Shown here: in pieces, positions 1 through 5,078 of the stretch
Layout of the letters: every line of letters starts with the position of its first letter
Numbering within the stretch: the first letter of the stretch is position 1
Assembly (NCBI GenBank): GCA_015493185.1
Contig: WGDQ01000048.1
Coordinates: 1 to 5,078, forward strand
Direction: 5' to 3'
DNA from: Planctomycetaceae bacterium
GTDB taxonomy: Bacteria; Planctomycetota; Planctomycetia; Pirellulales; JAEUIK01
Length of the DNA: 5,078 bases
Notes under the pieces: model-generated
Told to the model about the DNA's origin: nothing
What the model saw: only the letters and a program-made list of their open reading frames with translations
The model's database searches: none
Translations under genes and position numbers: made by a program

Positions 1-76
1 CTCCGCAACCAAACGGCCGTGGCCCCGCCGGCGCGGTGTTCGCGCTGAAACGCCCCTTGCCGGCGTGGTGGGCTGG

Positions 77-2872
77 TCAGTCGACGTACAAGAACGGATT
101 GGAACTCAACAGGGCCTGGCAAAGCGCGACCAGCGCTTCTCGCTGGGCCTTGCGCCGTGCCGCGTCGTTGGCTTGCTTCGGCTTGCTGGTGCCGGTCTGT
201 TCGGCAGCGGTTTGGCTGGCCTTCTCACCCGGCGGTTTGTCGCCCCCGGCCGATGCGGCCGACGCGGCCGCGGTCGCCTGTTTGCCGGCATCGGCCTGGG
301 CTGGTTGTTCTTTCTTCGTTTCCGATTTGTCTGGCGGCGCGACCGATGCACACAGGTGATCGGTGAGCCGATTCAAAAAACCGAGGCTTTCTTCAAGTTG
401 CTGTTTATCGGGTTTGCTTGAAAAGGCGAGCAGCCATGCATGTTCGATTTGCTGCCGTGGCTCGTCGCCCGCTTCGCGCACTACCCGCTCGGCCATATGC
501 CGCGCCATCTGGCGGATGTAGGGGCTGTTCATCATCAACAGCGCCTGCGGCGTAACGGTCGAGGTGCTGCGGCGTTTGCAATTGGGTTCCATGATGGGCG
601 CATCGAAGGCCTCGAGCACGGCCAGCGGTTGCGTACGCCGCACGGTAACGTAAACGCTGCGGCGAAATGCCTGGCCGCCGATGTCCACTTCCTTGCCCGT
701 TGGGCGACCCGCCGCGTCGCGAGTGTCGACACCCACCACGATTTGGCCCACATCATCGGGCCGAGTGGGCACGGGCTTGCCGAACATTTGCCGCTCGAGC
801 TTACCGCTGGCCACCATCATGGCATCGCGAATGGCCTCGGCTTCGAGCCGCCGGATCGACATCCGGCCATAAAGCCGATTGTCGGCGTCTACGGCTTGCA
901 GTTCCGGGCGCCGCCGCGACTGCTGGCGATATGCTGTGGAGGTCATGATGAGCTTGTGCAGCCGCTTCAATCGCCAGCCACCCTCGACCAGTTCGCTGGC
1001 CAGCCAATCGAGCAGTTTCGGATGTGTGGGCCGCGCGCCGAGCATGCCGAAATCGCCCGGTGTTTCCACAATGCCACGGCCAAAGTGATGCATCCATACA
1101 CGGTTGACAATCACCCGCGCCACGAGCGGATGACGCCCGCTGGTTAGCCAACGCGCATATGCCAGCCGTCGGCCCGAGGTCGATCGCGACGGATCGTCGT
1201 CAGGAATCGAAGGCGGATTGTCGCCGGCCAAAATCGCCAGCGCGGCGGGTTGCACCACCTCGCCCGGTTGTTCGTGGTCGCCACGGATGAACACGTGCGT
1301 GACGGGCACGCGGCCGGGCACTTCGGTCAAACAACGCACAAACTCCTCGACCGGTTTGGTGGCCCGAACTTTGGCGGCCTCGGCGGCCATTTTTTTCAGC
1401 TCATCGGCGGCCTTGCGATCGAAAAGATACAGCGATCCCGGCGTGACGTTCGTGCTCGGATACTCGCGAAGCAGGGCCTTTTGAACCGGCAATCGCTTGT
1501 CGGCCGGTGTGTTCAATGCATAGCGGATCGCCTCGCGCAGCTCGGGATCGATCTTTTCCAACTCGCGCTCGAGCGTGCGGGCGATGTATTCGTTTTGTTT
1601 GGCGATCCGCCGTGCGTCGATTTGACGGGCCTGCTCTTCGATTCGTGCGGCCTCGGCCCGATCGGCGTCGGTATAAAGCGACACCAAACGCTGCGACGGT
1701 TTGCGCCACTTCTGGCAGTCCAGTGCCGGCTCGAAAATGGCCCGCATCCGGTAGTAATCTTTCTGCGAGATCGGATCGTAGCGATGGTCGTGGCACTGAG
1801 CGCAACCAACCGTTAACCCCAGCAGCGCGGTCGATACGATTTTGATCGTGTCGGCCACCACCTGATTGCGGGCCACGCCCTGATCCACCCCGCCCGCGCC
1901 GGTGCCGTCCGGCGCCATTCGCAGAAAACCGGTGGCCGTGAGCTTTTCGATCGCCTCGGGCGAAAGGTTCGTGTACGGCGGGTCGATCATTTCATCGCCA
2001 GCCAGTTGCTCTTGAATGAACTCATCCAGCGGCTTGTCGGCATTGAACGAGCGAATGACATAGTCACGATACTTGTAGGCCCACGGTCGCAGCGGATCGT
2101 CGGCCGTATAGCCCTCGCTGTCGGCGTAGCCGGCCACATCGAGCCAATGTCGTCCCCAGCGCTCACCATAATGTGGCGAGGCCAGCAGCCGATCGAGCAA
2201 CCGGTCGTAGGCGTCCGGCGCCTCGTCGGCTAGAAACTGCTCGATCTGCTCCAGCGTGGGCGGAAGCCCCAGCAGATCGAAACACGCACGACGCAACAAC
2301 GTCAGCCGATCGGCCTCGGGCGAGAACGACAAATCGTGTTCTTCCAGCCGCGCCAGCAGAAACGCGTCGATCGGCGTACGCACCTGATCGCGATGACGAA
2401 CCTCGGGCACCTCCGGACGCACCACCGGCTGAAACGCCCAAAAGCTTCGCTCTTCTTCGGTAATGTATTCGTCGTCCAGTTGTTCGGGCTCGTCGCGCAG
2501 CGTGGGCGCGCCGGCTGCAATCCAACGGCCGATCGTGGCCACCTCGTCGGGCTGTAGCTTCGTGTCGCCGGGCGGCATCTCGCCGGCTTCGAGCCGAGCC
2601 AGCAGATAGCTGCTTTCCGGATCGCCCGGTTCGATGGCCGGTCCTGAATCGCCACCGGCCACAATCAGCCGTCGCAACCGCAAATCGAGACCACCTTCGC
2701 GATGCCCTGCTTCGCCGTGGCAGTGGAAGCAGTTGGCCTTCAGGATGGGCCGCACGTCTTTCTCGTAGCTTGGTGTGACGTCGCCGGCCGACGCACGGTA
2801 TGGCGCGAAAGCCAAAACAAAGAGCAGGATCCAGCCAGCACGCACACGCCGGAAAGAAGCGATCGGTTTCAT
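77..2872 (-). CDS. Secreted planctomycete PSCyt1/DUF1549/DUF1553 protein
   Basis: This 931-residue protein has the domain order typical of planctomycete PSCyt proteins. Residues 1-29 form a signal peptide (basic start, hydrophobic WILLFVLAFA core, ASA cleavage site). A PSCyt1 cytochrome-like domain follows, with CFHCH at 48-52 and a possible Met ligand in EMPPG near 99. DUF1549 spans about 166-375 and ends with the conserved GCAQCHDHRYDP stretch (second CxxCH, 357-361). A charged, probably coiled-coil section lies near 403-445. DUF1553 runs from about 565 to the C-terminal SNPFLYVD, so the gene is complete. Both CxxCH motifs suggest covalent haem outside the cytoplasm. The substrate and electron partners are unknown; family members are often linked to polysaccharide breakdown and sit beside DUF1501 genes, which is context and not proof. 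I chose the ATG at 2872 because it starts directly at the signal peptide. The in-frame ATG at 2983 would add 37 residues that would bury it. No clear Shine-Dalgarno precedes 2872. Confidence 0.93.
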   Translation of the reverse strand: MKPIASFRRVRAGWILLFVLAFAPYRASAGDVTPSYEKDVRPILKANCFHCHGEAGHREGGLDLRLRRLIVAGGDSGPAIEPGDPESSYLLARLEAGEMPPGDTKLQPDEVATIGRWIAAGAPTLRDEPEQLDDEYITEEERSFWAFQPVVRPEVPEVRHRDQVRTPIDAFLLARLEEHDLSFSPEADRLTLLRRACFDLLGLPPTLEQIEQFLADEAPDAYDRLLDRLLASPHYGERWGRHWLDVAGYADSEGYTADDPLRPWAYKYRDYVIRSFNADKPLDEFIQEQLAGDEMIDPPYTNLSPEAIEKLTATGFLRMAPDGTGAGGVDQGVARNQVVADTIKIVSTALLGLTVGCAQCHDHRYDPISQKDYYRMRAIFEPALDCQKWRKPSQRLVSLYTDADRAEAARIEEQARQIDARRIAKQNEYIARTLERELEKIDPELREAIRYALNTPADKRLPVQKALLREYPSTNVTPGSLYLFDRKAADELKKMAAEAAKVRATKPVEEFVRCLTEVPGRVPVTHVFIRGDHEQPGEVVQPAALAILAGDNPPSIPDDDPSRSTSGRRLAYARWLTSGRHPLVARVIVNRVWMHHFGRGIVETPGDFGMLGARPTHPKLLDWLASELVEGGWRLKRLHKLIMTSTAYRQQSRRRPELQAVDADNRLYGRMSIRRLEAEAIRDAMMVASGKLERQMFGKPVPTRPDDVGQIVVGVDTRDAAGRPTGKEVDIGGQAFRRSVYVTVRRTQPLAVLEAFDAPIMEPNCKRRSTSTVTPQALLMMNSPYIRQMARHMAERVVREAGDEPRQQIEHAWLLAFSSKPDKQQLEESLGFLNRLTDHLCASVAPPDKSETKKEQPAQADAGKQATAAASAASAGGDKPPGEKASQTAAEQTGTSKPKQANDAARRKAQREALVALCQALLSSNPFLYVD
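149..343 (-). other. Low-complexity insert within the DUF1553 region
   Basis: About 65 residues (844-908 of the PSCyt protein) are almost entirely Ala, Lys, Glu, Gln, Thr, Ser, Gly and Pro. They separate the helical DUF1553 segment ending near NRLTDHLC from the final conserved LVALCQALLSSNPFLYVD. In the family these two parts are usually joined by a much shorter stretch (general knowledge, not measured here). It is probably a flexible, disordered loop. The reading frame is intact through it, so it is not a frameshift. Confidence 0.7.
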
Positions 2873-3382
2873 GGCAGGAAGGACTCGCGGCAGGATCGCC
2901 GTGGCCGATGGGCGCCAACTACGGGCCGCTGGCCGGCAAAACAGCCAGACAACAGCGATCGGGTCAAGCCACTCGACCCGCAAGTTCGCGTCCTCGCACT
3001 TCGCACGTGGCCAAGGTCAGCGAGTGCGGCCGTCGGGTCGCGGTTTGGTGCAAACCATGCCCCGCGGCTGCCACGACGATAAAACATTGGTGGGAACAAC
3101 CACTTAGCCTGCTCAATTCGCCGCCGAAATGCAAGCTTGAAATCGGGCCCGATCGGTCTCTTGGCAAGAACCTTGGCAACGGGCCTGCCAACCACTGGGC
3201 AGCCTGCGTTCACCCGTTATTCCCGCTTCAACGTCGCGGCGCCTCACACGGGCCGGGATAAAAGCCGAGAAAAAGCCGATTGAGACAGGGCAACGGCCCC
3301 GCCGTGAAAACGGCAGGCAGGAACTAGGAAAACCGACAACTAGGAAAACCGGCCGTTCGTGGCCACCACATGCGGCTCGTTG
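2873..3382. other. Intergenic stretch with no recognisable gene
   Basis: This is the region upstream of the PSCyt gene. The open frames crossing it (for example minus-strand 2869-3213) give Arg/Pro/Gly-rich translations with no domain, no ribosome binding site and no conserved look. I looked for a sigma70 promoter for the PSCyt gene on the minus strand and found none that I trust. Small sequence features are a GCCGT-GAAA-ACGGC hairpin at 3301-3314, an adjacent GGGC-AACG-GCCC at 3288-3299, two copies of CTTGGCAA 12 bp apart at 3160-3179, and the 16-bp duplication listed separately. No T-run follows the hairpins on the plus strand, so I do not call a terminator there. Confidence 0.5.
3322..3351. 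repeat. Two-copy 16-bp tandem duplication
   Basis: The 14-bp word AACTAGGAAAACCG occurs at 3322-3335 and again at 3338-3351, separated by AC, giving a 16-bp period. Both copies are identical. It lies in non-coding DNA downstream (in minus-strand sense) of the candidate RNA. It may be a simple slippage duplication or a pair of protein-binding sites; nothing here decides between them. Confidence 0.8.
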
Positions 3383-3407
3383 AAAAAACGCCTTCTGACA
3401 GCGGGCG
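3383..3407 (-). terminator. Weak candidate Rho-independent terminator
   Basis: On the minus strand CGCC (3407-3404) can pair with GGCG (3392-3389) across an 11-nt loop. Six consecutive T residues (3388-3383) follow at once. The T-run placement is right for an intrinsic terminator, but the stem has only four GC pairs, so termination would be modest. It would end the candidate RNA or the small-gene transcript. Confidence 0.35.
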
Positions 3408-3625
3408 GTTGAAGCGCATCACCCCTGCGTCGCCTGGTATCGATGTATTCTCTTCGTGTGTTCCTGGCTTCAGGCGATGTTTCTGAGTTTCTGACGGGGC
3501 TTGTTGGACTGGCGAAACATCTTGCCGCAAGCGGCCTTCCGGTTTGCCGACGAAGCGATTTTTCAGCAAACGACCGAAAACGATCGAAGCCGGAATTGGA
3601 CTTCGAAGACACCCTTCTGAACAAA
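3383..3625 (-). ncRNA. Candidate structured RNA (unrecognised)
   Basis: I do not recognise this as a known RNA family. Read on the minus strand it holds a run of stem-loops. A 6-bp stem closes a UUUU loop (CGAUCG/CGGUCG, about 3568-3583). Next is a 9-bp stem with a 12-nt loop (3542-3571). Then comes GCCG-CUUG-CGGC, with a stable-type CUUG tetraloop (about 3525-3536), and a long-range 8-bp pair GATGTTTC/GAAACATC (3476-3483 with 3514-3521). The first two stems each contain a position that is a U-G pair on the minus strand but a C-A mismatch on the plus strand, which points to minus-strand transcription. It ends at a short stem plus U6. Both boundaries are guesses, and no promoter was found. It could instead be an untranslated tail, a dispersed repeat or a gene relic. 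Confidence 0.3.
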
Positions 3626-3641
3626 AGGAGCAAAAGAACGC

Positions 3642-3687
3642 GGCCACGCCGCCCGCGATGGATGGGTGCCCACGGGGCAGCGTGGCC
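3642..3687 (-). repeat. 46-bp inverted repeat, possible terminator or dispersed repeat
   Basis: GGCCACGCCGCCC (3642-3654) and GGGCAGCGTGGCC (3675-3687) are inverted complements with 12 of 13 positions matching, around a 20-bp centre. RNA from either strand would form a strong GC-rich hairpin. On the minus strand it is followed within a few bases by a T-rich run (TTCTTTTGCTCCTTTTG), so it may end transcription about 200 nt past the small gene. The strand given reflects that reading. The GC-rich palindrome could equally be one copy of an interspersed repeat. Confidence 0.5.
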
Positions 3688-3886
3688 TGAGCGCTCGAAC
3701 GTGGCGTCTGACAAGTGGTGGTGGCAGGCGGCGGCCGTCTGGTGCGCACATCGACCGGACCGCCGTCCGTGCGTCGTTTCAACCTGTCAACTTGCCGCCC
3801 CGCCCGTGGCTGACCAACCAAGGTGCGGCAGCTCGGTCGCACGGAGTGGTTTCTTGCGGCCAATGCCGACCGCGGTGAGCTGCTCG
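3688..3886. other. Non-coding tail after the small gene
   Basis: This stretch of about 200 bp lies between the stop of the small helical protein and the 46-bp inverted repeat. No open frame here has a ribosome binding site or a recognisable product. If the inverted repeat is the terminator, this would be the 3' untranslated part of the small-gene transcript. Confidence 0.4.
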
Positions 3887-4102
3887 CTAGCCTAACGAGT
3901 TGGCAAGTTCCGAGTCGTACGCGCCGCAGCGCTGTGCTTCGGCCACCGCGCTCTCGTAAATCTTCTTGGCAGCGGCCACCTGGGCGCGTCGCGCTTCGAG
4001 TTTGGCCTCGGCCTTGGCCAACTTGGCTTCTGCTTTGGCCAGCTTTGCCTCGGCCTTTGCCGCCCGCCGAGCCGCCCTGGCTGCCCATGGATCGACCTTC
4101 AT
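3887..4102 (-). CDS. Small Ala/Lys/Glu-rich helical protein with AKAEAKL heptads
   Basis: I do not recognise this 71-residue protein. Roughly a third of it is Ala, and it carries 15 Lys/Arg against 9 Asp/Glu, so it is basic. Residues 15-35 are three perfect copies of the heptad AKAEAKL, with Leu at 21, 28 and 35; residues 7-58 should form one long helix, likely a short coiled coil. The tail has a single Cys (59) and ends in ELANSLG. There is no signal peptide or membrane segment, so it is probably cytoplasmic. The ATG at 4102 is chosen because GAGGAGG sits 8 bases upstream; the in-frame ATG at 4135 lies before that site and has no such site of its own. The heptads are encoded by different synonymous codons, evidence that the protein sequence is maintained. 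It follows the RHH gene on the same strand. Histone-H1-like DNA binding is possible but unproven. Confidence 0.72.
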   Translation of the reverse strand: MKVDPWAARAARRAAKAEAKLAKAEAKLAKAEAKLEARRAQVAAAKKIYESAVAEAQRCGAYDSELANSLG

Positions 4103-4110
4103 TGCATCAA

Positions 4111-4117
4111 CCTCCTC
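4111..4117 (-). promoter_or_regulatory. Strong ribosome binding site of the small helical protein
   Basis: GAGGAGG on the minus strand lies 8 bases before the ATG at 4102. It is a near-ideal Shine-Dalgarno sequence and fixes the start 11 codons inside the longest open frame. The TGA of the short upstream ORF overlaps it (TGAGGAGG). Confidence 0.8.
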
Positions 4118-4190
4118 AACTGAAACACACCGCAAAGCCCTTCAACAGGCCCCGCGAAACATCACAAACATCGGTCCTTCCCCAACGCAT
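4116..4190 (-). CDS. Possible 24-codon leader ORF
   Basis: ATG at 4190 opens 24 codons (product beginning MRWGRTDVCDVSRG and ending FAVCFS), then TGA at 4118-4116. AGGAGG (4201-4196) lies 5 bases before the ATG. The stop overlaps the ribosome binding site of the next gene, an arrangement common in translational coupling. The peptide resembles nothing I know, and such a short frame can arise by chance. It may be a leader whose translation controls the downstream gene, or it may not be translated. Confidence 0.3.
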   Translation of the reverse strand: MRWGRTDVCDVSRGLLKGFAVCFS

Positions 4191-4209
4191 CGTGCCCTCC
4201 TGGCATGGT

Positions 4210-4226
4210 GTTCGAAATCTTCGAAC
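4210..4226. promoter_or_regulatory. 17-bp palindrome, candidate operator
   Basis: GTTCGAA-ATC-TTCGAAC is a perfect 7-bp inverted repeat with a 3-bp centre. It lies between the RHH gene (stop at 4368) and the small gene (start at 4102), just before the possible leader ORF. No T-run follows on either strand, so an operator is more likely than a terminator. The RHH protein is an obvious but unproven candidate ligand. No clear promoter was found beside it. Confidence 0.45.
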
Positions 4227-4367
4227 GAATACGGTTCTGGTGAAAAGTTGCCGATTGGGTGTCCAGATTGTTCGGGTTTATGGGAACCACTGCCGATGGT
4301 GCTGTCCGCCAAGGGAGTCGAAGCCGTGCGACCTGATTGATCCCCGCACGACCCAATAGGCCCCGCA

Positions 4368-4871
4368 TCACGAGTCGAGCGACGCCATGCGCTGGCACAC
4401 CTTTTTCCACGCCTCGGCCACACCTTGTACGTAGCCGCGAAAAACGGCCTGCTGAAGCGAGGGTTCCCATGGCTGTTGGTAACCATGCTTGCGGGCAAAC
4501 TCGTGTACGGCTTGCATGCGTGGTTGCATAGCGGTCTCGATCGCCTGCACATCGGCCGGGCTGAGCTTGTCGGGATCGTCGATTTCGACCAGCCGATGGA
4601 TCGTTTGGGCATCGAGCCGGCACTGCAACACATCTTCGCCCCCGAGGCGAAAGCCGAAGTCGGCCAGCGAACCGGCCTTGTCGGTCAACGCGTTCTTGTA
4701 GTGGCGGGCCGCGGCGGTGAGCTGATCCTCGTCGGTCTCCAGCCGGCGCGTCCGCTCGCGGATTTCGGCACGCAGGGCCCGCATGAAAACGCGCGAGAAG
4801 TTGATCCGCTTACGCCACTTCTCGATTTCCCGCATTTCTTGCTTGGGTACGTAAATGGCGAGTTTCGGCAC
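4368..4871 (-). CDS. Ribbon-helix-helix DNA-binding protein with unknown C-terminal domain
   Basis: The 167-residue product starts with a pattern fitting a ribbon-helix-helix fold. There is a beta strand KLAIYV (3-8), helix A about 10-22, the NFS turn (24-26) and helix B about 26-40. Such proteins are usually dimeric transcriptional regulators, including antitoxins and plasmid regulators. Residues 41-167 are a mainly helical domain I do not recognise, containing LADFGFRLGGEDVLQCRLDA and AVFRGYVQGVAEAWKKV; it makes the protein much longer than simple RHH repressors. The GTG at 4871 is preferred because the product then opens directly at the strand (MPKLAIYVP), a purine-rich GAGGAGAGAG lies upstream, and the promoter leaves a leader of about 49 nt. 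ATG at 4928 overlaps the -10 box, and ATG at 4910 has no ribosome binding site. No partner toxin is visible, and the upstream neighbour is beyond the contig end. DNA binding is inferred from sequence pattern only. Confidence 0.78.
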   Translation of the reverse strand: MPKLAIYVPKQEMREIEKWRKRINFSRVFMRALRAEIRERTRRLETDEDQLTAAARHYKNALTDKAGSLADFGFRLGGEDVLQCRLDAQTIHRLVEIDDPDKLSPADVQAIETAMQPRMQAVHEFARKHGYQQPWEPSLQQAVFRGYVQGVAEAWKKVCQRMASLDS

Positions 4872-4877
4872 GCGACG

Positions 4878-4887
4878 CTCTCTCCTC
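4878..4887 (-). promoter_or_regulatory. Ribosome binding site supporting the GTG start
   Basis: The minus-strand purine run GAGGAGAGAG ends 6 bases before the GTG at 4871; its GGAG core is 10 bases away. No comparable site precedes either upstream ATG, so this site decides the start. Confidence 0.6.
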
Positions 4888-4921
4888 AAAAAACGCGGTT
4901 CTCGATCCATTGGAGGATGTG

Positions 4922-4948
4922 TGGTCATTATTTTATTTCATATGACCA
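4922..4948. promoter_or_regulatory. Inverted repeat over the -10 box, candidate autoregulatory operator
   Basis: TGGTCAT (4922-4928) and ATGACCA (4942-4948) form a perfect 7-bp inverted repeat with a 13-bp spacer, centres 20 bp apart, about two helical turns. The right half is part of a smaller dyad TATG-AC-CATA (4941-4950), and TCATATGA at 4938-4945 is itself a palindrome. The repeat spans the -10 box and most of the promoter spacer. Bound protein would block transcription of the RHH gene, which fits self-repression. That the RHH protein binds here is inference. Confidence 0.5.
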
Positions 4949-4955
4949 TAGTCAA
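4927..4955 (-). promoter_or_regulatory. Sigma70-type promoter of the RHH gene
   Basis: On the minus strand TTGACT (4955-4950) and AATAAT (4932-4927) are separated by 17 bp, each matching five of six consensus bases. It lies in DNA of about 35% GC by my hand count (42 of 120 in 4921-5040), unlike the GC-rich genes around it. Transcription should start near 4920. Confidence 0.65.
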
Positions 4956-4989
4956 GTGCTTTAGGGTTTATCTTTGGTTTCGATCGGAT

Positions 4990-5009
4990 GTTTGTTCGTA
5001 AGTTTGTTC
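4990..5009. repeat. Direct repeats upstream of the promoter
   Basis: GTTTGTTC occurs at 4990-4997 and 5002-5009, a 12-bp period (GAACAAAC twice on the minus strand). A second word, TTTATCTT, occurs at 4967-4974 and 5015-5022. The GAACAAAC pair lies about 35-55 bp upstream of the -35 box, where an activator could bind. In such T-rich DNA, chance repeats are also plausible. Confidence 0.5.
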
Positions 5010-5054
5010 TTGTATTTATCTTGTGTCATTGGTGGTGTTCGGCTGGGTATGGGG

Positions 5055-5078
5055 CTGTCTCTTATACACATCTCCGAG
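5055..5078. other. Nextera/Tn5 sequencing adapter (artefact)
   Basis: CTGTCTCTTATACACATCT (5055-5073) is exactly the 19-bp Tn5 mosaic end as used in Nextera libraries, and the following CCGAG is the start of the standard read-2 adapter tail. It sits at the very end of the window. It is untrimmed adapter, not a natural transposon end. Genomic sequence stops at about 5054. Confidence 0.95.

Noticed and set aside
1..76. Start of a DUF1501 gene downstream of the PSCyt gene
   Set aside because: Expected from family context, but there is no minus-strand ATG or recognisable coding sequence in these 76 bases.
440..1147. 235-codon plus-strand frame and other long plus-strand frames below 2900
   Set aside because: They are shadows of the PSCyt gene, which has unmistakable domains on the minus strand.
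2873..2983. 37-residue N-terminal extension of the PSCyt protein from the ATG at 2983
   Set aside because: It would place an Arg/Trp-rich stretch before an evident signal peptide; the ATG at 2872 begins the signal peptide directly.
3161..3178. Sigma54-type promoter on the plus strand (TTGGCA ... TTGGCA)
   Set aside because: The -12 element lacks the required GC at the proper spacing, and no plus-strand gene follows.
2869..3213. 114-codon minus-strand open frame upstream of the PSCyt gene
   Set aside because: No ribosome binding site and a compositionally random Arg/Gly-rich product; it overlaps the PSCyt start in another frame.
3443..3895. 150-codon plus-strand open frame
   Set aside because: Antisense to the candidate RNA, with no ribosome binding site and no family resemblance; probably a by-product of GC-rich sequence.
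3324..4088. 254-codon minus-strand open frame
   Set aside because: It runs out of frame through the well-supported small gene, the inverted repeat and the candidate RNA. The translation has no domain, and the heptad codon pattern supports the other frame.
4206..4230. tRNA T-arm, because of the TTCGAA-type sequence
   Set aside because: No acceptor, D-arm or anticodon arm can be found around it; it is a simple palindrome.
5055..5073. Genuine Tn5/IS50 transposon end
   Set aside because: The mosaic end is an engineered hybrid, and it is followed by the commercial adapter tail at the contig edge.

Overview
The window looks like a contig end from a planctomycete genome, probably Pirellulales-like; the order is inference. 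The main evidence is a large gene with the planctomycete-specific PSCyt1 / DUF1549 / DUF1553 architecture. The coding DNA is GC-rich. The last 24 bases are not biological: they match a Nextera (Tn5) sequencing adapter, so the natural sequence ends near base 5054.

All supported genes lie on the minus strand, so the natural reading order runs from right to left. At the right end is an AT-rich control region of about 130 bp (roughly 4925-5054). It has two direct repeats, a good sigma70-type promoter (TTGACT, 17 bp, AATAAT) and an inverted repeat overlapping the -10 box. It drives a ribbon-helix-helix (RHH) protein whose best start is a GTG at 4871. The ATG starts further upstream conflict with the promoter position. 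Next comes a 265-bp gap with a near-perfect 17-bp palindrome and a possible 24-codon leader ORF whose stop overlaps the next ribosome binding site. Then comes a 71-residue Ala/Lys/Glu-rich helical protein with three identical AKAEAKL heptads. Their codons have diverged while the protein repeat has not, which supports this being a real gene under selection. The two genes may form one regulated unit. The function of the small protein is unknown.

From 3886 to 2873 I find no convincing gene. This kilobase holds a 46-bp hairpin-forming inverted repeat (3642-3687), a stretch of about 240 nt whose stem-loops pair better as minus-strand RNA and which ends at a U6 tract (3383-3625), and a small 16-bp tandem duplication (3322-3351). 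I treat the 240-nt stretch as a candidate structured RNA and the most interesting unexplained part of the window.

The left part (77-2872) is the 931-residue secreted cytochrome-like PSCyt protein. Its signal peptide and two CxxCH motifs place it outside the cytoplasmic membrane. In planctomycetes such genes often precede a DUF1501 gene, but only 76 bp remain downstream here, too little to see one.
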